Shown: positions 44,950 through 53,131 of the stretch, piece by piece
Position numbering within the stretch: the first letter of the stretch is position 1
How the letters are laid out: every line of letters begins with the position of its first letter
Assembly: GCA_024276675.1 (NCBI GenBank)
Contig: JAJRWT010000016.1
Coordinates: 1 to 54,699, forward strand
DNA from: Myxococcota bacterium
GTDB lineage: Bacteria; Myxococcota_A; UBA796; JAFGLY01
DNA length: 54,699 nucleotides
Reading direction: 5' to 3'
Made by a program: the position numbers and the translations under genes
Notes under the pieces: model-generated
Told to the model about the DNA's origin: nothing
Seen by the model: the letters and a program-made list of their open reading frames with translations, nothing else
Database searches by the model: none

Positions 44950-45723
44950 TCAATCCCCGGCAAGCCCCCGCTGCCCATGCACGCCGGCAGCTCCCACTTT
45001 CAGCGTCAGGGCCATGCCGTAGTCCCTGGTATCAGCTCCCCAGCCCTTAATGAGTTCGTCCTGGACGTAGACGCGGCTACCGATGCGAGCCCCCAGGAAC
45101 AAGCTGCTGGCCGCCTCGCCCTGGACCAGGCGATTCAGCAGGTTGCTGCTGCTCTGGTTGCTGGCGTACTCCGTGCCGAGCCCCACTACGCCGCTGTCGC
45201 CGGCAAGGAAGAAGACACCCCCGTGGCCCCTCAAGCCCGCTGGGCTGCCGGGCCCCACAGCCACCACGGGATGCACGACGAAGGCGAAGCTACCCGTGTA
45301 GAAGATGTTGGGAGCGGAGAACTCGAAGTCGGCCTGGGGCTCCCTGAAAGTACCCACGTGCTCCACGATGAGGTCCAGGTTGTAGAAACCGCCCAGGTTG
45401 CGGAACACGTTGCCCACCACGCGCATCCCGTACTCGTCCACTCCCATCTCGTCCCTGGGCTTGTCCGACGACCCGATACCCACCTGGGCCGAGAGACGCC
45501 TGCTGATGCCGTAGTAGGAGTTGATGCCCCCGGCGAGGCTGTCCATCTGCCCGCTCGAGACGTCGTTGATGCTGTACTCGCCGTTCATGTCGAATACCAG
45601 CATGCCCCTGGGGTAGACCATGGAGCTTCGCTCCAGGAACAGGAAGGTGTCGAAGCAGGCCAGCGAGATCCTGGGGAGCAAGAGCACCATCAACGACAGG
45701 ATTGCAGGGAACAGGGCTCTCAT
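44950..45723 (-). CDS. Outer-membrane beta-barrel-like protein of unknown function
   Basis: 257 aa; start ATG 45723 with GGAGG eight bases upstream. Signal peptide (RALFPAILSLMVLLLPRISLA) cleaved before CFDTFLF. The rest alternates polar and hydrophobic residues with many Gly and aromatic residues (GINSYYGISRRLSAQVGIGSSD, GSFAFVVHPVVAVGPG), consistent with an outer-membrane barrel. No family recognised. Confidence 0.6.
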   Translation of the reverse strand: MRALFPAILSLMVLLLPRISLACFDTFLFLERSSMVYPRGMLVFDMNGEYSINDVSSGQMDSLAGGINSYYGISRRLSAQVGIGSSDKPRDEMGVDEYGMRVVGNVFRNLGGFYNLDLIVEHVGTFREPQADFEFSAPNIFYTGSFAFVVHPVVAVGPGSPAGLRGHGGVFFLAGDSGVVGLGTEYASNQSSSNLLNRLVQGEAASSLFLGARIGSRVYVQDELIKGWGADTRDYGMALTLKVGAAGVHGQRGLAGD

Positions 45724-45901
45724 GGCAGTGGCCTCCAGGTTTCTGGTTACCCGCAGTATTACGTTTACTATAAGACGTAACACTCGTGCCCTGGAATCGC
45801 CAGGATTTTCGCGCAAGACGAGCGGTGTCCGGCGGGTCGAGCCCGGCCCGGTGCATGGCGGTCCGGCTCCCCGGGCCTGCCTGCCCGGGGCATGGGCGAG
45901 C

Positions 45902-46522
45902 TTATCGCTTCTGCAGGAGGCACTCCCAGGTGAGCCTTGCAGGCTGTTCGCCAGGTGTCAAGATGCCTCTGCGAAGCTCCAGGATCTCGAAACAGGGCTC
46001 CACCGCCCGAACCAGTGCCAGCGCGCTGATGCGTGGTGGTCCCATCTGGCGGGGAGGGCCGTCGGTGCTGCCGGCCAGGATATACCAGAGCCCCCTGGGG
46101 TGTAGCACTGAAGCCACGACCCGGGCCAGGGTGGAGCGATCCTTGTCGTCGTCGAAGACATGCAGGCAACCGTAGTCGAAGACCGCGTGAAAAGGAGCTG
46201 AAGGGATGGGATCCTCCAGTACGTCCAGGCAGTGGAAGCTACAATCCAGGTCGCCCTTGCTTGCCTGGGCGTCCGCCACCGCCACGGCAGAGATGTCCAC
46301 TCCCACCACCGAGAGCCCCTGGCTGGCCAGAAAGCGGCTGTTACGCCCGCGCCCACAGCCCAGGTCCAGGACATGCCTTCCCGGGAGCTTTATTTCTTGC
46401 AGTGCTTTTTCGACCTGGAAGGCGTGGGTGGGTTTGTCCCAGCCGGTTTGCCGGCTTCGGTAGCGCTCGTCCCACCAGCGCTGGTCTCTTCTTCCCTTTG
46501 TGGGGGCGGGTGGATCGTCCAT
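45902..46522 (-). CDS. Class I SAM-dependent methyltransferase (TehB/TPMT-like)
   Basis: 206 aa. N-terminal WWDERYRSRQTGWDKP, as in thiopurine methyltransferase/TehB-type proteins, then motif I VLDLGCGRGRNSRFLASQG, acidic VVGVDIS and CLDVLEDPIP, FDYGCLHVF. GAGAGAA precedes the ATG at 46522. Probably methylates a small molecule or an oxyanion-type compound; substrate not evident. Confidence 0.87.
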   Translation of the reverse strand: MDDPPAPTKGRRDQRWWDERYRSRQTGWDKPTHAFQVEKALQEIKLPGRHVLDLGCGRGRNSRFLASQGLSVVGVDISAVAVADAQASKGDLDCSFHCLDVLEDPIPSAPFHAVFDYGCLHVFDDDKDRSTLARVVASVLHPRGLWYILAGSTDGPPRQMGPPRISALALVRAVEPCFEILELRRGILTPGEQPARLTWECLLQKR

Positions 46523-46649
46523 GTGGTTCTCTCGGCGCGTGGCATGTCGGCTGCCGGGGGCGGCCTGCTTCCAGGAGACCCCGTTCGCCAGCAGGCATGC
46601 CGGAGTGTTCTATGCACCCTGTCTTTCGAGAAGGGCGGGTAGCGGAGCT

Positions 46650-46823
46650 TCAGTTGGCCAGGTTGCCCGAGGTGTAGACCGTGGACGCACTGTTGGACAG
46701 GTCGTCCATGGCCGAGTTGAAGTCGCCCACGAAAAGGTAGAGGCCCGCCACCATGGCGACTACCAGTACGGCAATTACCAGGGTGTATTCCACGGTGGTC
46801 TGGCCAGATCTTGTGTTGCTCAT
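46650..46823 (-). CDS. Flp/Fap-type pilin, second of two
   Basis: 57 aa from ATG 46823, which overlaps the previous stop (ATGA, 46820-46823). Prepilin cleavage site RSG/QTTVEYTLVI with Glu at +5 and Tyr at +6, followed by one hydrophobic helix and a short tail: the Flp (tad) pilin pattern. Too short for an enzymatic role. Confidence 0.8.
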   Translation of the reverse strand: MSNTRSGQTTVEYTLVIAVLVVAMVAGLYLFVGDFNSAMDDLSNSASTVYTSGNLAN

Positions 46824-47017
46824 GACCCCCCCACGTAGCCCTGGGCGGCCATGTTCTGGACATCGCCGGTCATGTCCTGCAGGCCGTCCTTCCACTGGGG
46901 CACGACGAGCTGCGCCGCGGCCCACAGTGCCACCGCCAGGACGGAAATCACCAACATGTACTCCACGGCGGTCTGGCCGGAGCGTTTTCCGCGGGTTCTC
47001 GGGCGTTGCTTTTTCAT
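46820..47017 (-). CDS. Flp/Fap-type pilin, first of two
   Basis: 65 aa; ATG 47017 with GGAGAG about five bases upstream. RSG/QTAVEYMLVISV gives a typical Flp prepilin site with Glu5 and Tyr6. Basic N-terminus and single helix. Paired and coupled with the next pilin; no tad assembly genes are in this window. Confidence 0.82.
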   Translation of the reverse strand: MKKQRPRTRGKRSGQTAVEYMLVISVLAVALWAAAQLVVPQWKDGLQDMTGDVQNMAAQGYVGGS

Positions 47018-47165
47018 GATCTCTCCACCGCTATCTACAACAGGATACGTGATTTTCCCAGGCCTGTCACCATGCTATCTCGTGCCAATTCGCCGGTCAT
47101 GACCTTGAAGGGTTATTCTGCTATGCTCAATCATCTCACCCGCCAACGGATCTGGCCGACCATCC

Positions 47166-49172
47166 ATGTTTCCACATAAAAAGCTCGACTGGCTCATCGG
47201 TCGCCTCGAGACCGACCTGCACGGCAAACCCGAAGACCCGGCGCTTCGCCTCGAATATTGCCGGGCTCTGCTCTCCAAGGGTCTCTTCCACGGGGGTGGC
47301 GAGCAGTGGTGCGCCAAGGCGCTGCGCCAATCGCAGCATATCTTGAAGGACGACACCTTCAACGCCGAGGCCCTGGTACTTGCAGGTACGGCGCTCGTTG
47401 GCATGAACCGGATCGAAGGCGCCCGTTCCTACCTGGACGAAGCCATGGCGCTCGCCCCCGAGCGGGCCGATCTGTACCTGGCCCTGGGGGCGCTGTATCG
47501 AGCCGAGAGCAAGCGCCACCGTGCCATCACCTACCTGGAGCAGGCCTGCAGGCAAGCCCCGGATTCCTGGGAACCCCACCTCTACCTGGGTCGCACCCTC
47601 ATGGAACATGCGGCCATCATCGGTCACCCCTCCCGGTTGCTGGAGAGGGCCCAATACCACCTGGTATCAGCCCTGAAGGGCGGCGTTGGCCTGGATCTCC
47701 AGGCACCCCTGGTCAGGGACCTGGGGCGGGCTTGCCTGCTCACCGGCAGATACGTGGAAGCCGAAAAGCTCTTCCTGCGGCTGCGTGAGCATCCCAGGTA
47801 TCGGCATCGCGCCCGGCAGCACCTGGGGCAGGTGGCCTATTCGCTGGGCAAGTACAAGAACGCCATCAACTACCTGCGCACATACCTGGCCGACAACCCC
47901 CACGACGCCAACGCCCAGACCACCGTGGCCATGTCCTACCTGCAGTTGGGTGAAATCGCTCGTGCTCGCGAAGCCTGCAACAAGGCGCTGTTGCTGGACC
48001 CCAAGAACGTCCAGGCACGCTACACCCTTGGCTGCGCGGTGCTGGAAGAAGGCGATCCCCGCGAAGCCCTCCGCATCTTCCGGGTCACCATCAAGGAACA
48101 CCCCACATTCCTCCCTGCCTACCTGGAGATGGCGCGCACACGGCGCGCTGCCGGCGATGCCCGGTGGCTCTCCCAGGCTCTCCAGGCCGAAGTCGGTGAC
48201 TACGACAAACTCCCGCCCCGCACCGACACCGCGGATCCCAGGGCTTGCACGCGCGAGCGCGTGGCCGTGCTGCTGGAAGAACTCCGGGCCGTGGGACCCA
48301 GCAGCGTTGGCGCAATCGTCTCTTCCATCCGGCGCACCCACGACGAAGCTCTCCGTTTCCAGCTTTTCGAGGCGGCCATCACCCTGGCCGCCGGGTTGGC
48401 TGCCGACGATGTGGCCCTCAAGCTCCGGGATCCCGGGCGCTATTTCAGCAGGGAGCTGGGCCGTCAGGCGTTCATGACCGCACTTTCGCTGCCCGAACCT
48501 GTCCTGACTCGGGGACTGGCGGTGGGCGAAGAAGACCTCAAACGCGAGGCGCTTCGCAGGTATGGTCCCGCATCCGACGTCGTGACCCACAACGCAAACG
48601 TGGATCGGGCCCGCATCGACGCCCGGTCCTACCAGGCCCTTCTTCTGCTGGCCACCGCCCGCAGGCGCAGCCGCACGGGTCGCCAACTACTGGAACGATG
48701 GGTGGAGACCGCCGACGACCAGATGGCCACGGTGGCCCGGGTGGCGCTGGCTGCCTATGGCGATTCCGAAGCCGTGGAAGACATCCGCCTGTTGGCCGGG
48801 GCCCGCGGTGTGGCTTCCCGGGTGGATCGTATTCTTCAGGATCTTCTGCCTCCCAGCGAGCGCTTGAACCCCACAACGGCGGATCACGACCAGCCCGCCC
48901 ACTGCATGGCTTGTGGCAGAGCCGCTTCCGAAGTGGAACATCTCATGGCGGGTGGAAAGGCCATTGTCTGCGATCAGTGCGTGCTGCGCATCGGGCGCGA
49001 GCGCGGCAGACTGGCGGCTCGCGACGACTCCTCCTGCCACCTGTGCGGCAGAACTGCTTTCGAGTCCAGGGTCTATTCCTACAACGGCGTCGATATCTGC
49101 GACCACTGCCTGGAACTCTCGCTGGGCCTGTTGGAGCGTGAAGAAGTGGACCAGTTCCTGGCTGCCTGGTAA
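47166..49172 (+). CDS. TPR protein with two C-terminal ClpX-type zinc fingers
   Basis: 668 aa. The N-terminal ~350 residues hold about nine TPR helix pairs (AITYLEQACRQAPDSWEPHLYLG, AREACNKALLLDPKNVQARYTLG). A middle helical region (about 370-570) resembles HEAT-like repeats. The C-terminus has two tandem Cys4 fingers: Cys580/583/602/605 with the exact ClpX zinc-binding spacing C-x2-C-x18-C-x2-C (CMACGRAASEVEHLMAGG..CDQC), and Cys624/627/645/648 (CHLCGR..CDHC). The ATPase domain of ClpX is absent. Likely a scaffold or adaptor in the cytoplasm; partners unknown. Confidence 0.85.
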   Translation: MFPHKKLDWLIGRLETDLHGKPEDPALRLEYCRALLSKGLFHGGGEQWCAKALRQSQHILKDDTFNAEALVLAGTALVGMNRIEGARSYLDEAMALAPERADLYLALGALYRAESKRHRAITYLEQACRQAPDSWEPHLYLGRTLMEHAAIIGHPSRLLERAQYHLVSALKGGVGLDLQAPLVRDLGRACLLTGRYVEAEKLFLRLREHPRYRHRARQHLGQVAYSLGKYKNAINYLRTYLADNPHDANAQTTVAMSYLQLGEIARAREACNKALLLDPKNVQARYTLGCAVLEEGDPREALRIFRVTIKEHPTFLPAYLEMARTRRAAGDARWLSQALQAEVGDYDKLPPRTDTADPRACTRERVAVLLEELRAVGPSSVGAIVSSIRRTHDEALRFQLFEAAITLAAGLAADDVALKLRDPGRYFSRELGRQAFMTALSLPEPVLTRGLAVGEEDLKREALRRYGPASDVVTHNANVDRARIDARSYQALLLLATARRRSRTGRQLLERWVETADDQMATVARVALAAYGDSEAVEDIRLLAGARGVASRVDRILQDLLPPSERLNPTTADHDQPAHCMACGRAASEVEHLMAGGKAIVCDQCVLRIGRERGRLAARDDSSCHLCGRTAFESRVYSYNGVDICDHCLELSLGLLEREEVDQFLAAW

Positions 49173-49190
49173 CAGCAAATGGCAACACCA

Positions 49191-49213
49191 AGGCAGCCGC
49201 ATGGCTGGCCTTG
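49191..49213. terminator. Hairpin between convergent genes
   Basis: AAGGCAGCC / GGCTGGCCTT with a 4-base loop and one bulge, placed between the convergent TPR and zinc-ribbon genes. No T run follows on either strand, so termination is a weak guess. Confidence 0.3.
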
Positions 49214-49261
49214 TCGCACGCCACGCTGGTTTTGCCCGGACTGCTTTCCAGCGGAGCCGGG

Positions 49262-49669
49262 TCAGTCCAGCTCTTCGATGCCTTCGCCGAAGAAGTTGAT
49301 TGAGCCGTAGATCTGGGCGTCCATGCCGAAGGCCCGGGTTTCTTCGCCGGAGATCACGTATGTAGCCTGCTGGCCGTAGATCTTGGAGAATCGGACTTCT
49401 CCGCTGCCGCCGCTGTCGATGCGGAAGTTCAGGGTGGCCAGGTTGGGGTCTTCGCGGGAGGTGAGGTCGGCGTTGCACACGGGACAGCGGATTTCAAAGG
49501 CCGTGCCCTGCTGGATGCCCATGTCGGGTGGGATGATTGCCTTGTAGTTGCCCGGTTGGGGGCTCAACAGGATCAGGCCCCTCTTGTCGCCGTGGACGGC
49601 GGAGAGGATCACCTTGACGTTGGGGTTGAGCAGCGCGGAACAGTGGGGGCAGTAGTAGGTCCTGTGCAT
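49262..49669 (-). CDS. Zinc-ribbon protein of unknown function
   Basis: 135 aa from ATG 49669 (GAGG eight bases upstream). Starts with CPHC and has CPVC about 55 residues later, a split zinc ribbon enclosing a beta-rich segment (GLILLSPQPGNYKAIIPPDM). Then a beta-rich tail with SKIYGQQATYVIS and an acidic end. No family recognised and no export signal. Confidence 0.6.
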   Translation of the reverse strand: MHRTYYCPHCSALLNPNVKVILSAVHGDKRGLILLSPQPGNYKAIIPPDMGIQQGTAFEIRCPVCNADLTSREDPNLATLNFRIDSGGSGEVRFSKIYGQQATYVISGEETRAFGMDAQIYGSINFFGEGIEELD

Positions 49670-49908
49670 GGTGGAACCTCGGGAAAACGGCCGACACGAG
49701 AGGCCGGTTTCGCCTGTTTGGGAAGTTGGCTGGTTTCTCGGTGGTCCATAATCGGAAAGTGTGCTGACACGCAAGGCTTGCGGGGACCCATATCCAACTT
49801 GCCAGCACAGATTGCCGCTTCTTCAGCCCCTGGTGACTGCGGGGCTGGTGCCGGGGGCGCCGCAGCCGGGCCGCGAGGCAGAGCCTGGTGATGCCAGGGG
49901 TTCAAGCT

Positions 49909-50667
49909 CTAATCCAGGGAAGCCCAGAGACCGTGGCGCTCAAGCAGATGGCGGTCGTCGAGAATGGTGCCAACAGGTCCCTGGGCTACCACCGATCCAT
50001 GGTCCATGACAACGCAGCGTGTGCAGATGGCTCGAACCAGCCCGAGATCGTGGGTGGCCACCAGGACGGCTGTGGGCTGCCGACGAAGCGTGGCCACCAG
50101 TCGGGCTCGGCCGCGGGCGTCCAGGTTGGATGTAGGCTCGTCCAGGATGAGCAGTAGCGGGCGCATGGAGAGCACGGTGGCCATGGCTACGCGGCGCCGC
50201 TCACCTCCGCTCAGGTGATGGGGGCTGTGATCTTCGAAGCCCTGCATCCCCACGGATTCCAGCGCTTCGGCCACCCTGGCGCGCACCAGGTCTGGCGGCA
50301 GGCCCTGGTTGAGCGGGCCGAAGGCGATGTCGTCGAAGACCGTGGGCATGAAGAGCTGGTCGTTTCCGTCCTGGAACACCAGGCCCACCATGTTCCTGAT
50401 CCTTGCTAGATTGGGACGGGTCGCCGGGAGGCCGCCCACCCTGACCTGTGCGCTGGTGGCCAGAATGCCGTTGATATGAAGAAGAAGGGTGGATTTGCCG
50501 GCCCCGTTCGGGCCGATGAGCCCCACCCGCTCGCCGGGAGCCACGGAAAGGTTGACGCCTGCCAGGGCCGGGTGGTCTGTTCCAGGGTAGCGATAGTTCA
50601 GATCCCGTATGTCCAGCACGGGGGAGGGGCTGGAGTCCTGGCCGTGGCGTGGTGGGGGGTGCTTCAC
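49909..50667 (-). CDS. cbiO: Cobalt/nickel ECF importer ATPase CbiO
   Basis: 252 aa from GTG 50667. ABC ATPase with Walker A GPNGAGKST, Q-loop VFQDGNDQLFMPTVFDDIAFGPLN, signature LSGGERRRVAMA, Walker B LLLILDEPTSNLD and switch His in ATHDLGLV. The Q-loop and DDIAFG blocks are typical of ECF-type CbiO/EcfA. It powers the CbiM/CbiQ module encoded just upstream. Confidence 0.93.
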   Translation of the reverse strand: MKHPPPRHGQDSSPSPVLDIRDLNYRYPGTDHPALAGVNLSVAPGERVGLIGPNGAGKSTLLLHINGILATSAQVRVGGLPATRPNLARIRNMVGLVFQDGNDQLFMPTVFDDIAFGPLNQGLPPDLVRARVAEALESVGMQGFEDHSPHHLSGGERRRVAMATVLSMRPLLLILDEPTSNLDARGRARLVATLRRQPTAVLVATHDLGLVRAICTRCVVMDHGSVVAQGPVGTILDDRHLLERHGLWASLD

Positions 50668-50699
50668 GGGGGTTCCGGAGAGTAGGCGGTGGAATTGCC

Positions 50700-51461
50700 C
50701 TACGGGCTCATACCCAGGGCCAGCAGGAAGGCCATGCCCAGGGCGGTGAAGGCTGCATCGCCCAGGTGAAAGTGCAGGGGTTCAAGTAGCTCGATGCGGC
50801 CCTGGAAGCCCCTGGCGGTCATCGCCATGTAGACACGTTCGGCTCTTTCGTAGGTGCGCAGGAACAGCGAGCCCAGCAAAGCCGCGGCAACGGCGACCCT
50901 ACCACGACGCCGTCGGCCGAGATTCCTGGCCTGGGCTGCACGGTACATGCGCATTGCTTCGTCCACCAGGACGAACAGGTAGCGGTAGAGAAAGGCCAGG
51001 ACCAGCACGATGATACGTGGCGTGCCCAGGCGGTGCATGGCGTGGAGCAGACGGTCGAAGGGCGTTGTGGCCACCAGGATGAAAACCGCCATGGATGCCG
51101 TGAGGGCTCTTGCCAGGAGCAGGAGTGCCGAGGAGAGACCCTGCGCCGTGAGGGTCCATTCCCAAGGCCCCAGGTGCGTGCTCCAGATGGGTTCGCCGGG
51201 TGATGTGAATGGCAGGAGCAGGGCGATGGTGCCGGCAAAAGGCAGCACCAGCAAGAGCCTACGCGCCAGGTAGCCCAGGGGCAGGCCCGCGACTCTTGCC
51301 AGGGCCAGGAGGCAGATGGCCAACACGCCCAGGCGCCAGAACTGCTCCGACAGTGCCGCCAGCAGCACCGCACCCCCTGTCACCGCCATCTTGGCCCTGG
51401 GGTCCAATGACTGGACGAAGCCCCGTCGATGGGCAAGGCTGTCCATGTAGGAGTGATGCAA
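50700..51461 (-). CDS. cbiQ: Cobalt/nickel ECF importer transmembrane subunit CbiQ
   Basis: 253 aa, starting TTG at 51461 (GGGGGAGG a few bases upstream). Five to six hydrophobic helices, and the two conserved Ala-Arg-Gly coupling motifs of EcfT proteins appear as RAAQARNLGRR and YMAMTARGFQG. It is the energy-coupling membrane subunit linking CbiO to CbiM. Confidence 0.92.
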   Translation of the reverse strand: MHHSYMDSLAHRRGFVQSLDPRAKMAVTGGAVLLAALSEQFWRLGVLAICLLALARVAGLPLGYLARRLLLVLPFAGTIALLLPFTSPGEPIWSTHLGPWEWTLTAQGLSSALLLLARALTASMAVFILVATTPFDRLLHAMHRLGTPRIIVLVLAFLYRYLFVLVDEAMRMYRAAQARNLGRRRRGRVAVAAALLGSLFLRTYERAERVYMAMTARGFQGRIELLEPLHFHLGDAAFTALGMAFLLALGMSP

Positions 51462-51473
51462 GCGCCTCCCCCG

Positions 51474-51803
51474 TCAGGATTTTGGCCTGGTGAACTTCAG
51501 GAGCAAGCCGACGCCCCACGCCAGGACCAGTACGACCAGCACTCCGGCAATACCCGCCAGGGCCTGGGCCAGCAAGGGAGAAGATGCCCCCCGCAACTGG
51601 TAGCCGGACATCAGGCCGGGGGCTGGTTCTGTTGCCAGGTCCATGAAACCCAGTTGGGAAGCTACATGTTCCAGGCCATCCGGGGAGGCGGAGGCCAGCA
51701 GTGAAAGTGCCGCGGCTACAAGGAGAGCCAACAGCAGCAGATACGGGACCAGTCTGCCATTGGTCTTCGCGGCACCTGTGGCATTTGCCGCATCGGCTTT
51801 CAC
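51474..51803 (-). CDS. PDGLE-domain (CbiN/NikN-like) subunit
   Basis: 109 aa with two membrane helices around the signature PDGLEHVA, the PDGLE domain of cobalt/nickel importers. It occupies the CbiN place and is usually needed to load the metal into CbiM. Its ATG overlaps the cbiM stop (ATGA, 51800-51803). Confidence 0.88.
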   Translation of the reverse strand: MKADAANATGAAKTNGRLVPYLLLLALLVAAALSLLASASPDGLEHVASQLGFMDLATEPAPGLMSGYQLRGASSPLLAQALAGIAGVLVVLVLAWGVGLLLKFTRPKS

Positions 51804-52456
51804 GGTACTTCCCTCCGCGATGCCCCGGGTGTTTCAGCCGGGGTCAGGAGATCTGGTCGAATCCGAAGCAGGAAACGAAGTATGCCCACGGTGAGCAGTC
51901 CCTCGCCAAGCCCGATGATGGCGTGTACGGTGCCCATGGCCAGCAGGACCGGGATGAAGCCCACCGTGCCCGAGATGGAGAGTTCCAGCGAAGTCAGGAC
52001 GGCGCCGGCCATCACCGAGACCCACGATGCTGCAAAGATCACGGCGTAGCGATGACCCGGCAGAAGGCGCCTGCCCAGCCACGACAGGGCTGCACTGGCG
52101 TAGGAAGCCGCCAAGGCCATGTTCAGCACGTTGGCGCCCAGGGCGCTGAGGCCGCCGTCCTGAAAGAGCAGGCATTGCACCACCAGAACGCAGGTCATCA
52201 CCACGGCGGAGATGTGGGGGCCCAGGACGGCAGTGAGAAGGGCCGCTCCGATGAGGTGGCCGGAAGTACCCGCGGCTACGGGGAAGTTCACCATCTGCGC
52301 GGCGAATACGAAGGCTCCGGTGACGCCCATGAGCGGCACCTGCCTGTCGGATATTCCGCGTGAGGACGAGTGGATGGCCATGCCCAGGCCGCCCAGGGAG
52401 AGCGCTCCACAGCCCAGGAGGACAGGTAGTGACAGAAAACCGTCGGGAATATGCAC
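51800..52456 (-). CDS. cbiM: Cobalt/nickel ECF importer substrate-binding subunit CbiM
   Basis: 218 aa from GTG 52456, which makes the mature N-terminus Met-His-Ile-Pro-Asp-Gly, the metal-chelating start of CbiM/NikM. A candidate promoter ends 36 bases upstream, so the longer open frame to 52636 cannot be translated from that transcript. Further family blocks: MVNFPVAAGTSGHLIGAAL, GALSLGGLGMA and VHAIIGLGEGLLT. Binds Co2+ or Ni2+; which of the two cannot be told. Confidence 0.92.
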   Translation of the reverse strand: MHIPDGFLSLPVLLGCGALSLGGLGMAIHSSSRGISDRQVPLMGVTGAFVFAAQMVNFPVAAGTSGHLIGAALLTAVLGPHISAVVMTCVLVVQCLLFQDGGLSALGANVLNMALAASYASAALSWLGRRLLPGHRYAVIFAASWVSVMAGAVLTSLELSISGTVGFIPVLLAMGTVHAIIGLGEGLLTVGILRFLLRIRPDLLTPAETPGASRREVP

Positions 52457-52491
52457 GATCAGCCCGCATGAGAGTATGAACAGGATGGTGG

Positions 52492-52521
52492 ATTGTAATA
52501 CCGCGCCATGCTTGCGGTCAA
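52492..52521 (-). promoter_or_regulatory. Candidate sigma-70-like promoter of the cbiMNQO operon
   Basis: On the minus strand TTGACC (52516-52521) and TACAAT (52492-52497) are 18 bases apart. Transcription would begin near 52485, leaving a leader of about 28 bases before the cbiM GTG. No cobalamin or nickel riboswitch would fit in so short a leader. Confidence 0.55.
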
Positions 52522-52561
52522 GTCCATCCCTGCCTGCCCATGACAGTGACATTGCTACGCT

Positions 52562-52691
52562 GGAGAGGGAAGCGCTTTCAGGAAACGAAGCTCCGCTGAA
52601 GGCGGTGCTGCTGAAGGAGGCTCTCTGTGGGGTCACATCGTGGTCGAGCGGCTGAACGTGGGCAGAGGCCCGCGCTTCCAGGAGGGGATCC
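52562..52691 (+). repeat. Dispersed repeat family 1, copy B
   Basis: A 60-base core (52562-52621) matches copy A at 7254-7313 (inverted) at about 51 of 60 positions. A tail at 52658-52691 (GGGCAGAGGCCCGCGC..GGAGGGGATCC) matches copy A's tail, separated here by about 36 extra bases. It lies between the cbi promoter and the FG-GAP remnant. Confidence 0.7.
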
Positions 52692-52897
52692 CTCCATGGG
52701 GCAGGAGTGCCATGACCGTCCGGTCAATTTTTGAATCGGCGGTTGGAGGCGCTCCTCTCCTGCGCCGCCAGACCCTCTTTCCGTCGAAGACCACGCCGGA
52801 CTCGTGTATTCAAGGTTGGGGGTTCAAGGTTGAGGGTTGGGGGTTCGGGGGTCGCTGCATTCCCTCGCCTGGGGCGCCAGGTGTCTCGAGGCGCTGC

Positions 52898-53131
52898 TCA
52901 TTCAGCGAAGGGGTCGTCCCAGATCTCGTGGCGGTTGTTCACCCAGTCGCACTCGTCGTCGTGGGTGCCTGTCACCTCCAGCAACTGCCGGTCACCCCAC
53001 TGTGCGATTGGCACGGCCAGCTCCACGGTGGCGGCGGACCAGCCGGAGGGAACGGGCTCGGAGATCACGGCGCTGTCACGCTCCACGAGCCAGGTCTCCT
53101 CGGTGTAGGGGCATTTCCGACCCGCAGGGAA
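52898..53131 (-). pseudogene. C-terminal tail in frame after a TGA stop (remnant)
   Basis: 77 codons that continue the frame of the FG-GAP gene directly after its TGA (53132-53134) and end at a second TGA. The text (CPYTEETWLVERDSAVISEP, THDDECDWVNNRHEI) resembles the CARDB-like end of the protein ending at 40544, which has DECNEGNNR. It looks like a genuine C-terminus cut off by a stop mutation or joined by deletion. No start codon with a ribosome site precedes it. Confidence 0.5.

Larger units (their letters stand above)
52457..52897. other. Spacer between cbiM and the FG-GAP remnant
   Basis: About 440 bases holding the cbi promoter candidate and a dispersed repeat (52562-52691). The stretch 52692-52897 has tandem GGGGGTTC/GGTTGAGGGTT-like variations near 52810-52850 and no gene. 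No B12 riboswitch consensus was found. Confidence 0.5.

Noticed and set aside
52457..52560. Cobalamin riboswitch ahead of cbiM
   Set aside because: No B12-box consensus or matching fold was found, and the likely leader is only about 28 bases.
52500..52636. Longer CbiM starting at 52636
   Set aside because: It would begin upstream of the promoter and would bury the metal-binding Met-His N-terminus.
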